Positions 16,174 to 26,237 are shown, counted from the first letter of the stretch. The stretch: DNA of 64,000 bases from Paraflavitalea pollutisoli (GCF_029360705.1 NZ_JARKMX010000002.1:1-64000), one strand, 5' to 3'. The notes: generated by a model not told the origin, from the letters alone. A program made the numbers and translations.

Positions 16174-18126
16174 TTATAGCTGTTCCTTCCGGATACCCAG
16201 CTTTTGCATGCGCGACTCGAGGGTAGTCGGCTTGAGGTTGAGCAGTTGCGCAGCACCCCCTTCGCCGCGAATACGGCCGTGAACCTTTCGCAGTACCGCG
16301 AGGATGTATTCGCGTTCTGCATCATCCTGCATCTTCCTGATGTCGGTCAGTGATTGCGCCTGCGATACTGTTTGCACGGCTGCATTACTATTGGTAATGG
16401 CGTGGAAAGCCGTTGCCTGTAAGGGCCTTTTGAGGGAAAGTAAAACATTGCTCTCATTGAGGATCACTGCCTGCTCGATCACATTCTCCAGTTCGCGGAT
16501 ATTACCCGGCCAATGCCAGGTCTCGAGCTCCTGCATCATGGCTGGCGTGATGCCGATAAAAGGCTTGTTGTTGCGACGGCTCGACAGGGTGGCAAAATGA
16601 TTTGCCAGGTGTTTGATGTCTTCTTTTCTTTCCCGCAAGGGAGGCAATACGAGGGGGAATACGTTTAAACGATAATATAGGTCTAACCGAAAACGTCCTT
16701 CTGCCACTTCTTTTTCGAGCAGGCGATTGGTAGCCGTTACGATCCTGACGTTGACTTTAAACGGTGATTTACCGCCAATACGTTCAATCTCTTTTTCCTG
16801 CAGTACCCGTAGCAGCTTTACCTGCATTTCCAGGGGCATTTCGCCGATCTCATCCAGGAAAAGGGTACCGCCATCTGCCTGTTCAAACTTACCTATGCGC
16901 CGGTCGATGGCACCGGTAAAGGCGCCTTTTTCATGTCCGAATAATTCGGACTCGATGAGCGTAGCGGGCAGTGCCGCACAATTGATCTTGACAAATGGCA
17001 TCGCCGACCTGGGCGATTGATGATGTATGCAATGGGCAATTCTTTCCTTACCGGTGCCACTTTCACCGAGGATCAACACCGAAGTTTCGAGTGGCGCTAC
17101 CTGGGCTACGTGGTCCAGTACACTCAGCAATTGATGGCTGTTGCCGACGATGCCCTCAAAACCTGCCCGGCTATCGGGCTTGGACAATCCAGTGGCGGCA
17201 CGACGTACCATCTCCAGCGGTTGTTCTTTAACCCTTTCTTCCATCAGCGTGGCCAATTCCGAACTCAATCTTTGCAGTAGGGCCAGGTGACCGGCATGCC
17301 AGGCATCGGGCTTGCGGCTATAAAAGGAATAGTTGTAGGAATGATTGCCTGTACCGGCCGGTAACTGCAGCAGCGACTGCAGGTCGAAGGTTTCGGTCAG
17401 CAATTCTTTCAGGGGATCAGATTGACAGGCTTGCTGGTAAGCCGCGCCATTGAACCATTGGGCGGTGATGTTTTGTGGGGCCGGCTGCAAGCGGGCCCAT
17501 TCCTGCTTCGACACACCGGTTACCGTCTGGAACTCGGCGGCTGCCATACTCTGGTATTCTTCGAATCCAATCCGTAGCATACCGAGGGTAAAAGGTTCCT
17601 GCCCCACCTTGCTGATCATCAGCAGATCGACGGGAATAAAGGGCTGCAGCGCTTTCAACATCAGCAGCAACTTGTCACGTACCGGTAATGGCTGATTGGC
17701 CACCGCATGCAGGTGATCCAGCAAAATGGCTTCCTGCCGGAGGCCCGCTTCCAGGCTGTGCTTATGACGGTACCGGGCGATATCCAGGGACACCAATACA
17801 TCCCGCGCCCGAAAAGGCTTCACCAGGAAACCATAAGGCTCCGTGGCCTTGGCCGCCTCCAGCACTTGCTGGTTGGAGTTGGCAGAAATATAGATGAAGG
17901 CGATGTGTTGCTCACGCAATTGATGCGCCAGTTCGATGCCGGTAACCTTTCCTTTCAGGAAGATATCCAGGAGCACGAAGCCTGGCTTTTCGCGGCTGAT
18001 AATCTCCCTAGCCTCCGCGACCGAAGCTGCAATACCACATACCCGATAGCCTGCGCGCTCAAGGATCAGTTTAAGATCATTGGCGACAATGAATTCATCT
18101 TCTACAATCAGTATCTGGTCGGTCAT
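16174..18126 (-). CDS. Orphan sigma-54-dependent response regulator (REC-GAF-like-AAA-Fis HTH)
   Basis: Protein of 650 residues. The receiver domain (1-120) has phospho-acceptor D54 in VLLDIF, the acidic pair at D10/E11 and the Lys of FLVKPF. A linker of about 200 residues looks GAF-like (QPLPVRDKLLLMLKAL, RLSSELATLM). The AAA+ module (about 325-555) has Walker A GESGTGKE with K360, the sigma-54 contact loop GAFTGA and Walker B GGTLFLDEIGEMP. A Fis-type helix-turn-helix lies at about 605-645 (GGAAQLLNLKPTTLESRMQKL). It activates sigma-54 promoters when phosphorylated. No histidine kinase lies nearby, so its partner must be elsewhere. Confidence 0.9.
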   Translation of the reverse strand: MTDQILIVEDEFIVANDLKLILERAGYRVCGIAASVAEAREIISREKPGFVLLDIFLKGKVTGIELAHQLREQHIAFIYISANSNQQVLEAAKATEPYGFLVKPFRARDVLVSLDIARYRHKHSLEAGLRQEAILLDHLHAVANQPLPVRDKLLLMLKALQPFIPVDLLMISKVGQEPFTLGMLRIGFEEYQSMAAAEFQTVTGVSKQEWARLQPAPQNITAQWFNGAAYQQACQSDPLKELLTETFDLQSLLQLPAGTGNHSYNYSFYSRKPDAWHAGHLALLQRLSSELATLMEERVKEQPLEMVRRAATGLSKPDSRAGFEGIVGNSHQLLSVLDHVAQVAPLETSVLILGESGTGKERIAHCIHHQSPRSAMPFVKINCAALPATLIESELFGHEKGAFTGAIDRRIGKFEQADGGTLFLDEIGEMPLEMQVKLLRVLQEKEIERIGGKSPFKVNVRIVTATNRLLEKEVAEGRFRLDLYYRLNVFPLVLPPLRERKEDIKHLANHFATLSSRRNNKPFIGITPAMMQELETWHWPGNIRELENVIEQAVILNESNVLLSLKRPLQATAFHAITNSNAAVQTVSQAQSLTDIRKMQDDAEREYILAVLRKVHGRIRGEGGAAQLLNLKPTTLESRMQKLGIRKEQL

Positions 18127-18169
18127 GCTTTCGCAGGTTTTCGGGTCCCGGATGCAAATTAACGGAATA

Positions 18170-21100
18170 TTAGAAACGCATGCCTACAACAATGTAGGGT
18201 AACCAACCTTCGCTGGACCAACCTGCCAGGGCACGCACCACGACCATCTGCGCCGGCGCAAAGAACAGGCCTCCGCCGACACCATTGTGCCATTTACCCG
18301 ATTTCTCGCCATCCTGCCATACCCGGCCTATATCGTAAAAGCCTACCATACCCATCACGCCGGGCAGTACATAACCACCGACATCGGCGATTTTCACCCG
18401 CAACTCGAGGTTGTTGTACACACTATGGTCGCCGGCGAAACGGTATTGCCGGTAGCCAAGCAGGTTTTCGTGACCGCCCAAAAACACCGATTGGTAGAAG
18501 GTAGTTTTACCCAAGGTTACCGCGCCTCCGAGCCTATTGGCCAGTACGATGGTACTTCTGGCGTTGAGTGGTTTGTAAAAGGCCACCTCTGGTATGATCT
18601 GCGCAAAAGATTTCGAGTATTGGTTCACCCCTTTGAAACCTTGTATGCGTACGTTGATGTAGGAACCCCAGGTGGTCAGTACGGTATTGTTTCGCTTGTC
18701 GCGGATATAATTCAGGATAATACCGACATGTGATTTATCGTCGGCGATGGTCGCACTGTCATACGAACCGATAGCTGCCGTGTTCTCGATGAAACGGCCT
18801 TTATTGCCTTCATCGTCGAACCGGTAGATCTGTGCGGCTGGGCCGATGGCGAGACTGCTTCCCTTGGTGGTACCCCAACGCAGCGCTGCCCAGGCCTGGT
18901 AGGTATTGAAGCGGGTGCGGTAGTAAGTACGGAAGCCATCGATCTTATCAAACTCCGATTCATTGCCGCGACCAAAGAAGTTGATGGTATTATTGGGCGC
19001 TTTGATGATGGCCTGGGTGATGATATCAGCCTTGCCCAACGCCTGGATCCACTCGCCCCGGTAATCTACTTTATAGGCTTTGGTAGAAAAGGAATGGGAT
19101 ACCAGCAATTGCTGCAGGCCCGAATATTGTGCCACTTTGGTGTAGGGCTTTTTACGGAAACCCTGGCGGCGGATATGGCGGAAGCCAGCTCCCAACAGGA
19201 AGCCATCATCTACGTTGAGCCCGATCGTACCCAGCGGCTGGGTGACATTGTACAGGTCGACGGGATTGAAAGACGTAAAGGCACTATCGTTGGAAGAACG
19301 TTTACGCAGGCGGCCGGCATCTCCATAAAAGCTGGTATTGTCTGTACGGTTGTACAATTTGATACCTCCTTTGCCATCGACCGCCGTATAGGCTTTCGTG
19401 CCTTCACCACCTACGACGCGCAGACGTATTCCGTTATTAGTATTGTTGAAGCGCACACTGTCGTTGCCTTTGGCCAGGTAAAGCCTTACTTCTTTGGTAT
19501 CGGCTGGGTCGAAGGTCTTTTTGAAGAGCTGGTCTTCTGTTTTGCCGCTCTTGGATAATTTATTGACCTGTACCGTGATGCCATTGTTCGGAGCATCTGT
19601 GATCTCTACCAGCTCATGTTTATCGGTCGCTTTTACATCGACGATCTTATTGATGAAATGGTAGTACTTGTCCATGGCTTTGGGCAGGTTGTTGCGCCGG
19701 TCTTTCAGGATACGCAGAAACTCGTCGTGGCGCAGCTGGTAGGCCGCTGCCGGCAAACGCTTCAAGCCTTCTTCCAGGACGGAGTCGGTGACCTGGGCCA
19801 CAAACTCATTGGCAATGCGCATCCAGTCTTCATAACTGAACTGTACGAGGAACCGGCCATTGAGGTAACGGCTTTCCCACAGTATGCCCTGAATGTTGTG
19901 GTAGTCGCTTTCAAATCCCTGCAGAAAAGGCAACAGCCAGTTCCATTTGGCGATGCCGGGGATCACGCCGTTGTTGACGTAGAAGACCTGGTCACGGTCA
20001 CGCGGTACGGCGAGGTATTTTTTCCCTTTACCATCTTTCTCCGGGAACCAGCGCCACTGGTCTTCGTGGCGATCCCAGTCGCCTATGAGCAGGTCGAGCA
20101 TACGCGCCCGGAGGTAGGCCGTGCTATCGAAGCTGTTGTCATTGTCTTCATCTACTTTGCGCCGCATCTTGGGGGTATTGTCGGAATCACCGAGTGGCTC
20201 CCGCAGTTCCAGCAAACACAAGGTATTGGCGAATGTATTGGAATAAATGCCGAGGGCAGTATCCGGCGCTACGTAGCCAATGATGGGCTCAGCATGTGGA
20301 ATACCCAACTGTTTCGCTATTGGCGGTACGATCACGGCACCGTAAGGATAATTGGAAGACATGTTGTCCGATAGCAGGTCCTTCACAAAAGTTCCGCGCA
20401 ATTCCTCGGGCAACAACACATCCGGATATTTCTCTACGCTGCGCAGGGCCCACTCTTTACCTTCTTTATCGAGCAGGCGTAAGGATTTCGACTGGTGGCC
20501 ACCACCCAGCCGGCTGGGTGTCAATCCACCTTTTATTTCCGAAATACGCAGCACCGGGAAGGTGGTAGGTGTGGCATAATCCTTCCGGTAGTTTTCACCA
20601 AAGAGCCAGCGGTGGAATCGGCCCACGCTGTCAAACCGGGCTACGGGTGCCATTGTAATGCTGTCTGACGGGATAGCCTTGATGGCCAGTTGCTCCTGCT
20701 CTTTTACTTTCACATACACCTGTGTATAGGAAAAGGCAGGTGTTACTCCTTTTTCGGTGGCTACATAATAAGTGAAACGAAGGTTGTTGTTGAGTAGCAG
20801 ATCGGCAGTCACAAAGCCTGATTGGCTCGAAGCATACAAGGCGTTCTTGCCTTTCCTGGCATAGTTGCGCTTGGCTCCTGCCCCACTCACCACCTGCACT
20901 TCATTGCTTTTGATGAATTGCAGGCCATGTTCATGTCCGGCGGCATAAACCAGGTTGGGTATCCGGTCGGCGACGGCACTCACCTGTTTGATCATCTCTT
21001 TGTACCAGGGGTGACCCATATCTTCGGGATTGACAATCGTTTTACGAAGGATGGGATACAATGACCCTACAATTGGCAGGGGGATGTACAGGTTCTTATT

Positions 21101-21793
21101 GATGGCTGTAAAGGGAAACAGGTGATCCACGATAGAATAATAGCCGCCATGGTGGCCATAGGATTGGAAGGGGTGGTGTGCGGCCAGCAGGATCATTTTA
21201 TACCGGTTCTTGTACAGCAGTTCGATCAACTTAGCCACCACGTCTTCCTTGGTACGGCATCCGCAATCGGCCGCATTGCTGCTTTTATCGTAGGGGAATA
21301 ACCACCATTCGCTGTCGAAGGCGATGATCGCCAGGTTGTCGCCCAGGCTGATCTCCTGTGGATCGGGGCAGCCATTCGGTGGCAGCATCTTCAACAGGGA
21401 GTCGTTTTGCTGTTCCAGGAAACCTGATTGGGCCTGGATCTTGGCGAGGCCTTTGGATCCCATCCTGTCCCAGTCGTGGTTGCCTGGTACAAAATAAACG
21501 GCAGCGCCATTGCTGCGCATGGGAGAAAACTGCGACCGCAGGATATTTTGCGTGCTTTCTTCTTCTTTGGAGCCCGGCAAGCCCATGCCTTTAGGGTAGA
21601 TATTATCACCCAGGTACATGACGGTCGTCTTTCCTTTCTTCACCATCTCTGCCGCCATGGGTATCACGTGCTGCTGCTCCTGGCTGATCTCTCCGGCATC
21701 GCCAATGAGTATCACCCGGTGTACTATGCTATCCTGTGCCTGCGCCACAGAGCCAGATAAAAATAAGATAAGTGTGTATAGCTGTTTTTTCAT
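18170..21793 (-). CDS. Three-part outer-membrane protein: metallophosphoesterase, kinase-like middle, BamA-type barrel
   Basis: Protein of 1207 residues with a signal peptide (1-20). Residues 25-350 are a calcineurin-like phosphoesterase with metal motifs at D32 (LIGDAGE), D63-N64 (YLGDNIYP), N105-H106 (GNHDWD), AAHHPFQSYG and AGHEHG. Residues about 430-720 hold an unassigned domain with a kinase-like signature: ALRSVEK near 450, then D572-W-D-R-H576-E-D-Q-W as a catalytic-loop look-alike and PRDRDQVF with D599 and D601 as a metal-loop look-alike. Residues about 840-1207 are a beta-barrel with the GYRQYRFAGDHSVYNNLELR block of the BamA/TamA type and a C-terminal aromatic (GMRF). It is 28 bases downstream of ppk1 on the same strand, so a role in polyphosphate or phosphate handling at the cell surface is plausible. 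Confidence 0.78.
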   Translation of the reverse strand: MKKQLYTLILFLSGSVAQAQDSIVHRVILIGDAGEISQEQQHVIPMAAEMVKKGKTTVMYLGDNIYPKGMGLPGSKEEESTQNILRSQFSPMRSNGAAVYFVPGNHDWDRMGSKGLAKIQAQSGFLEQQNDSLLKMLPPNGCPDPQEISLGDNLAIIAFDSEWWLFPYDKSSNAADCGCRTKEDVVAKLIELLYKNRYKMILLAAHHPFQSYGHHGGYYSIVDHLFPFTAINKNLYIPLPIVGSLYPILRKTIVNPEDMGHPWYKEMIKQVSAVADRIPNLVYAAGHEHGLQFIKSNEVQVVSGAGAKRNYARKGKNALYASSQSGFVTADLLLNNNLRFTYYVATEKGVTPAFSYTQVYVKVKEQEQLAIKAIPSDSITMAPVARFDSVGRFHRWLFGENYRKDYATPTTFPVLRISEIKGGLTPSRLGGGHQSKSLRLLDKEGKEWALRSVEKYPDVLLPEELRGTFVKDLLSDNMSSNYPYGAVIVPPIAKQLGIPHAEPIIGYVAPDTALGIYSNTFANTLCLLELREPLGDSDNTPKMRRKVDEDNDNSFDSTAYLRARMLDLLIGDWDRHEDQWRWFPEKDGKGKKYLAVPRDRDQVFYVNNGVIPGIAKWNWLLPFLQGFESDYHNIQGILWESRYLNGRFLVQFSYEDWMRIANEFVAQVTDSVLEEGLKRLPAAAYQLRHDEFLRILKDRRNNLPKAMDKYYHFINKIVDVKATDKHELVEITDAPNNGITVQVNKLSKSGKTEDQLFKKTFDPADTKEVRLYLAKGNDSVRFNNTNNGIRLRVVGGEGTKAYTAVDGKGGIKLYNRTDNTSFYGDAGRLRKRSSNDSAFTSFNPVDLYNVTQPLGTIGLNVDDGFLLGAGFRHIRRQGFRKKPYTKVAQYSGLQQLLVSHSFSTKAYKVDYRGEWIQALGKADIITQAIIKAPNNTINFFGRGNESEFDKIDGFRTYYRTRFNTYQAWAALRWGTTKGSSLAIGPAAQIYRFDDEGNKGRFIENTAAIGSYDSATIADDKSHVGIILNYIRDKRNNTVLTTWGSYINVRIQGFKGVNQYSKSFAQIIPEVAFYKPLNARSTIVLANRLGGAVTLGKTTFYQSVFLGGHENLLGYRQYRFAGDHSVYNNLELRVKIADVGGYVLPGVMGMVGFYDIGRVWQDGEKSGKWHNGVGGGLFFAPAQMVVVRALAGWSSEGWLPYIVVGMRF

Positions 21794-21821
21794 GGTCAGT
21801 TAGTTCGTTTATCGTAGCGTC

Positions 21822-23870
21822 TTACTGTTTTGTTGTTGATTTAACTCGGAGATACTGGTAGATGGCTTCTTGTGAGCGGACCTTCTCCCCTTCGCTTTGT
21901 ACCGGGTGATTCTGCAGCCTGGCATCCAGTTGAACAGCCTGTACATTGTCACTCAGTTGCAATTGCAGGATATGTTTGACCTCTTCCTGGATGTCCCGGT
22001 CATACACGGGGAAACAGACTTCAATGCGCCGGTAGATATTGCGATCCATCCAATCGGCGGAACCCATGTACAACTCTTCCTGTCCGGCATTGTGAAACAG
22101 GAATACCCGCCCATGCTCGAGGTAGCGGTCAACAATGCGTTTTACGGTGATATTTTCGCTCAGTCCGGGTAACCCGGGCATGAGGCAACAAATACTGCGT
22201 ACCAGCAGTTGTATACGTACCCCTGCCTGCGAAGCTTCGTACAATTTGGCGATGAGCTTTTTCTCTTCGAGGTTATTGAGCTTGATGGTAATGGCAGCAG
22301 GTATGCCTCTCTTCGACAGGTCGATCTCACGGTCGATGAGGTCGAGGAATACTTTCTGCAGGTTGAACTGGGCTACCAGCAGCTTATTGAATTTAAGCGA
22401 AGCGCCGGCGATCTTCCTGCGCTGGCTAAGTAGCTGGAACAATTGTTCCATCTCTTTCAGCATGGCATAGTCTGCCGTCAGCAATATATGATCGGTATAG
22501 AAACGTGCTGTACTTTCATTGAGGTTGCCGGTGGCGAGTAACCCCGCGTAATACACCCCGATCTTATCCTTTCTTTTCACGAGGGCGATCTTGGCATGCA
22601 CTTTCAGGGAGGCATCGGAATAGAGGATCTTTACGCCGGCATCTTTCATCCGCCGGGCCCAGCGTATGTTGTTGGCTTCATCGAAGCGGGCTTTGAGCTC
22701 CACCAGTACGGTGACCTGCTTGCCATTCTTTGCGGCGCTGATGAGGGCATGCACGATCTTCGAATCATCGGCTACGCGGTACAGTGTCACATAGATCTCG
22801 GAGACTGCCGGATCGATGGCCGCTTCATTGAAGAAGCGTAATACGGTATTATAGGACTGATAAGGGGGATGCAGCACAATGTCTTTGGCGGCAATGGCAT
22901 CAAAAATAGATTGGCTACTGGCCGCGACAGCCGGGATGATCGATGGCCAGGCCGGATACTGTGGTACCTGGCTATTGAACGGCAGGGACGCGAGGTCTTT
23001 CAGGTTGTGGTAAGTGCCGCCGGCTACAATACTGGCATTGGTCAATCCAAACTGCCGGATCAATGCGTCGAGGCAATCTGCCGGAAGCCCGGGCTGGTAC
23101 AGGAAACGGGTGGCGAATCCATAATCCCGTTTGCTGATCTGTTTCTCGATCTTACCCGCCATGTCTTCTTCAAAGTCGTCGGTAAGCTCCAGTTCGGCAT
23201 CACGGGTGATCTTACCATTCCAGGCGCCGGTAATCGTAGCGTCACGGAAAATGGCCGGCAGGTGTTGCCGGATAATATCTTCCAGGAAAACGATATAAGT
23301 TATGCCATTGGCAGTAAAAGCTTTGAAGCGGGGCAGACTGTCGGAGGGTATGTTGACAATAGCATATTCCGTTTTTCTGCCGGGCAACTGCAGGCCTGCC
23401 ACGAGGTACAGCTTGTTGTTGGCTGGAAAGAAATCGGGCCGCAGGCTGGACAAGAAAACGGGTTGCAGGAAAGCCAGTACCTGCGTAAAGAAGTATTCAC
23501 ACAACTCGGGCAATATCTCCACCGGTAGTGGTGTATTATATAATAGCCTGAGCTGGTATTGCTCCAGCTGCGGGAGTATACCGGCAATGGTTTGTCCATA
23601 CAACTCCTGCTGCCGGTGTATGATCAATTTGGCTTCTTCAAGTGCGCCGGTATAAATAGGTTCTTTCGCGGCTTTCGATTTATTGATCTTCTGCAGTGCC
23701 ATCAGGGCGGGCATACGCACGCGATAAAACTCGTCGAGATTGGAAGAATAGATAGACAGGAACCTGATCCGTTCGGCCAGCGGCACCGTAGGCCGGCCGG
23801 CTTCCATCAGTACCCGCTCGTTAAAAGAGAGCCAACTGAGATCCCTGCTGAAAAAATCGGTTGTATGCAT
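21822..23870 (-). CDS. ppk1: Polyphosphate kinase 1
   Basis: Protein of 682 residues, full length for PPK1. The N-terminal domain begins RDLSWLSFNERVLMEA, the usual opening. The two phospholipase-D-like catalytic domains follow: HPPYQSYNTVLRFFNEA, LKARFDEANNIRWARRM, and the phospho-acceptor His H425 in LKVHAKIAL with the LLATGNLNEST block; the second has H593 near FLFHNAG and GSADWMDRNIYRRIE. It makes polyphosphate from ATP reversibly. It heads an apparent two-gene operon with the phosphoesterase-barrel gene. Confidence 0.93.
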   Translation of the reverse strand: MHTTDFFSRDLSWLSFNERVLMEAGRPTVPLAERIRFLSIYSSNLDEFYRVRMPALMALQKINKSKAAKEPIYTGALEEAKLIIHRQQELYGQTIAGILPQLEQYQLRLLYNTPLPVEILPELCEYFFTQVLAFLQPVFLSSLRPDFFPANNKLYLVAGLQLPGRKTEYAIVNIPSDSLPRFKAFTANGITYIVFLEDIIRQHLPAIFRDATITGAWNGKITRDAELELTDDFEEDMAGKIEKQISKRDYGFATRFLYQPGLPADCLDALIRQFGLTNASIVAGGTYHNLKDLASLPFNSQVPQYPAWPSIIPAVAASSQSIFDAIAAKDIVLHPPYQSYNTVLRFFNEAAIDPAVSEIYVTLYRVADDSKIVHALISAAKNGKQVTVLVELKARFDEANNIRWARRMKDAGVKILYSDASLKVHAKIALVKRKDKIGVYYAGLLATGNLNESTARFYTDHILLTADYAMLKEMEQLFQLLSQRRKIAGASLKFNKLLVAQFNLQKVFLDLIDREIDLSKRGIPAAITIKLNNLEEKKLIAKLYEASQAGVRIQLLVRSICCLMPGLPGLSENITVKRIVDRYLEHGRVFLFHNAGQEELYMGSADWMDRNIYRRIEVCFPVYDRDIQEEVKHILQLQLSDNVQAVQLDARLQNHPVQSEGEKVRSQEAIYQYLRVKSTTKQ

Positions 23871-24378
23871 ACAAAATTATAACCTGTCGTATTATTCAAC
23901 CAGGCATTGTGACAGTGCTACTGGTCCTGCCGGTTAGGTGACTTCGCTTTCAAACCAGGTCCCCCAAAAGTATTGTCGGTATTATACAATTGCAATTGAT
24001 AAACAAGGGCTACACTTGTACAATTTACCGTTGTTATTGATCACGGTTGCACGTTTTATGCCATTTTGTTGCCCGATAGTCAAAAGTAAAAAGAATCGCT
24101 AATATGTAAACAGGAAAGGGCCACTTCCTAAGAAGGCAGCCCTTTTTTTACCCTAACCTAAACAACCAACTACTGTAACTCTGACCGGATTCTATTGTAT
24201 TGCCATTGCTCTGATGTAGAACAAAGATACTTCGACAAGCAGGGTCAAGTCAATTCCTAAATAAGGGTAAAAATTGTAAAAATCATTTGTAGGCTGCAGT
24301 ACAGGCGGGCATACGCTTTCCAGGCCATTGCTGCGTGTCAAATCAGCGGGCCCCTCACAACACAATAATCCCCTCTGT
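23871..24378. other. Intergenic region with orphan plus-strand terminator
   Basis: 508 bases between the AraC stop and the ppk1 start, both read on the minus strand. No protein gene was found. It contains a strong plus-strand terminator at 24115-24149 with no plus-strand gene before it, and AAGGGCT near 24005 that could pair with AGCCCTT in the terminator, so a small RNA of about 150 bases is possible. Confidence 0.5.
24115..24149 (+). terminator. Orphan intrinsic terminator (possible small RNA end)
   Basis: AAAGGGC (24115-24121) pairs with GCCCTTT (24139-24145), and an inner CTTC / GAAG pair closes a CTAA loop; seven T residues follow (24143-24149). It points along the plus strand, where no gene precedes it within the 508-base gap. 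Confidence 0.65.
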
Positions 24379-25248
24379 CTATCGCACGGTCAATTCCTTC
24401 CTGAAATCGGAGAAACTGGAGCCCGCGACATTCTTGAAGAATTTGCTGAAATGGGCTACATCATCGAAGCCCAGGTGCCAGGCAATTTCTTTCATGCTGA
24501 CATCCGAATAAGCGGCCTGCCGTTTGGCTTCAAGTATGATGCGGTGCTGGATATGGTGGCTGGCCGGAAAGCCGGAGACTTTCTTGACGACTTCATTGAG
24601 GTAGTTGGGCGTCACGGCCAACTGGTCGGCATAGTCGGCGACCATCTTTTTGGAAGTATACTGCTGCTCGAGCAGGGTAAGGAACTTCTTGGTAAGGTCT
24701 ACGTTGCGTGGCTGGTGTACATAGGCTTCTACCCCTTCGAACTGACGCGTGAGGTAGATCAGGAATATCTTAAGGAACCCGCGCAGTATCTCGGACCGCA
24801 GCAGGAAGAAGTTGGAAAACTCCTTCATCATCTTGACGACGATCTCGCCCATGTCTTCTGCCATTTCGGGCGACACTTTGATCACGGGTGAGTGGGAGAA
24901 GGTATAAAACAAGCCGGTATTGAAGAGCAGGTTGACATTGTCTTCGTTGGCCCCCAGAAAATCGGCGGTGAAAGAGATTACATAGCCATCAGCCGGGCCA
25001 GTTACTTTCAATTGGTGAATCTGGCCGGGTGTAAGGCAATACACGGTATCGTTTTCCAGCTCGTACCGGTCAACATCGATATAATGCACGCCCGATCCAT
25101 GCTTGATCCAGATGATCACAAAATAGCTGTGGCGGTGTGGTACTTCGTTTTGCTGGAACCTGTTTTGGGCGATCCAGTCCATGGTATGGATCTCGAACGG
25201 TACATTAGCCACAGATTTCCCTATTTCCAATACTGGGGTGATCGCCAT
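24379..25248 (-). CDS. AraC-family transcriptional regulator (paralogue B)
   Basis: Protein of 289 residues: cupin sensor (VPHRHSYFVIIWIKHGSG, CLTPGQIHQLK) followed by an AraC double helix-turn-helix (VTPNYLNEVVKKVSGFPAS; SMKEIAWHLGFDDVAHFSKFFKN). It is the close paralogue of the gene at 14981-15886. It diverges from the HipA-like kinase gene across a 200-base region and is followed by the ppk1 operon in the same direction, so either could be a target. No effector can be deduced. Confidence 0.88.
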   Translation of the reverse strand: MAITPVLEIGKSVANVPFEIHTMDWIAQNRFQQNEVPHRHSYFVIIWIKHGSGVHYIDVDRYELENDTVYCLTPGQIHQLKVTGPADGYVISFTADFLGANEDNVNLLFNTGLFYTFSHSPVIKVSPEMAEDMGEIVVKMMKEFSNFFLLRSEILRGFLKIFLIYLTRQFEGVEAYVHQPRNVDLTKKFLTLLEQQYTSKKMVADYADQLAVTPNYLNEVVKKVSGFPASHHIQHRIILEAKRQAAYSDVSMKEIAWHLGFDDVAHFSKFFKNVAGSSFSDFRKELTVR

Positions 25249-25448
25249 GAATGCCTGGATTTAGGGGATGAAATTAGGAAAATTCAGCGCATGATGGATA
25301 AGACCGCGATGGGCGCCGCTTTGTTGTTTGTACAAGTTGAAAATTGGCTTTAATTTCAGGCCCGGTTTGTTTAACAAATGACGTATTTGACTATTTCTTT
25401 TACAGGCATGGCGGCAATACCCGTATCATACCGAACAGACTAGTAATT

Positions 25449-26237
25449 ATGAATGAGCTGCAATTAAGAACTGTGAACGTGATCCGGTACGTGACACCGC
25501 TGCGGGAAGGCGGCTCGCTGCCAGCTATCGCCGAGGCCGACGATGAATTTCTGTATGTATTGAAATTCCGGGGGGCAGGGCAGGGTGTAAAAGCCTTGAT
25601 CGCCGAACTGATCGGCGGAGAACTGGCCCGCAGCCTGGGGTTTAGAGTGCCCGAGATCGTATTCGCCCGGCTCGATGCGGCCTTTGGCCGTACGGAACCC
25701 GATGAAGAGATCCAGGACCTGCTGAAGGCAAGTGTGGGCATCAACCTGGCGTTGCATTATCTGTCGGGTTCTATTACCTATGACCCTGCTGTCACCAAAC
25801 TGCCTGCACGGCTGGCTTCCGAGATCGTTTGGCTCGACTGCCTGCTGACCAATGTAGACCGTACTGCCCGCAATACGAACATGTTGATCTGGAATAAGGA
25901 GTTGTGGCTGATCGACCATGGCGCTGCGCTTTACTTCCACCATAGCTGGACCAATTGGGAAGAACAGGCCAAACGTCCCTTCGCCCCTGTCAGGGATCAT
26001 GTGTTGCTGCCACAGGCCAGTGAGCTGGAGGCCGTGGATGCCACTTTCAAACCGTTGCTGACGGAAGAACGTATCCGCAGCATCGTGAACCTAGTTCCCG
26101 ACGAATGGCTGGAGACTGGCGCGGATGAACCAGCCGCTGCCCGACGTGAAGTATATGTACAGTTTTTATTAACCCGGGTTGCCTCCTCTTCCCTATTTGT
26201 AAAAGAAGCACTACATGCAAGAACAACATTTATTTGA
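25449..26237 (+). CDS. HipA-like kinase-domain protein (HipA_2 type)
   Basis: The start at 25449 (MNELQLRTVN) gives 262 residues; an upstream in-frame ATG at 25344 adds sequence without homology features. The short HipA-like fold shows FLYVLKFRGAGQGVKALIAEL with candidate ATP-binding K39, the catalytic loop VWLDCLLTNVDRTARNTNML with D130, N135, D137 and N142, and a metal-loop Asp in LWLIDHGAA (D156). It lacks the N-terminal HipA_N subdomain and has no HipB-like antitoxin beside it. It overlaps the DUF3037 gene by 23 bases, a pairing I recall from other genomes. Function is unknown; a protein kinase or a toxin-like enzyme are both possible. Confidence 0.8.
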   Translation: MNELQLRTVNVIRYVTPLREGGSLPAIAEADDEFLYVLKFRGAGQGVKALIAELIGGELARSLGFRVPEIVFARLDAAFGRTEPDEEIQDLLKASVGINLALHYLSGSITYDPAVTKLPARLASEIVWLDCLLTNVDRTARNTNMLIWNKELWLIDHGAALYFHHSWTNWEEQAKRPFAPVRDHVLLPQASELEAVDATFKPLLTEERIRSIVNLVPDEWLETGADEPAAARREVYVQFLLTRVASSSLFVKEALHARTTFI

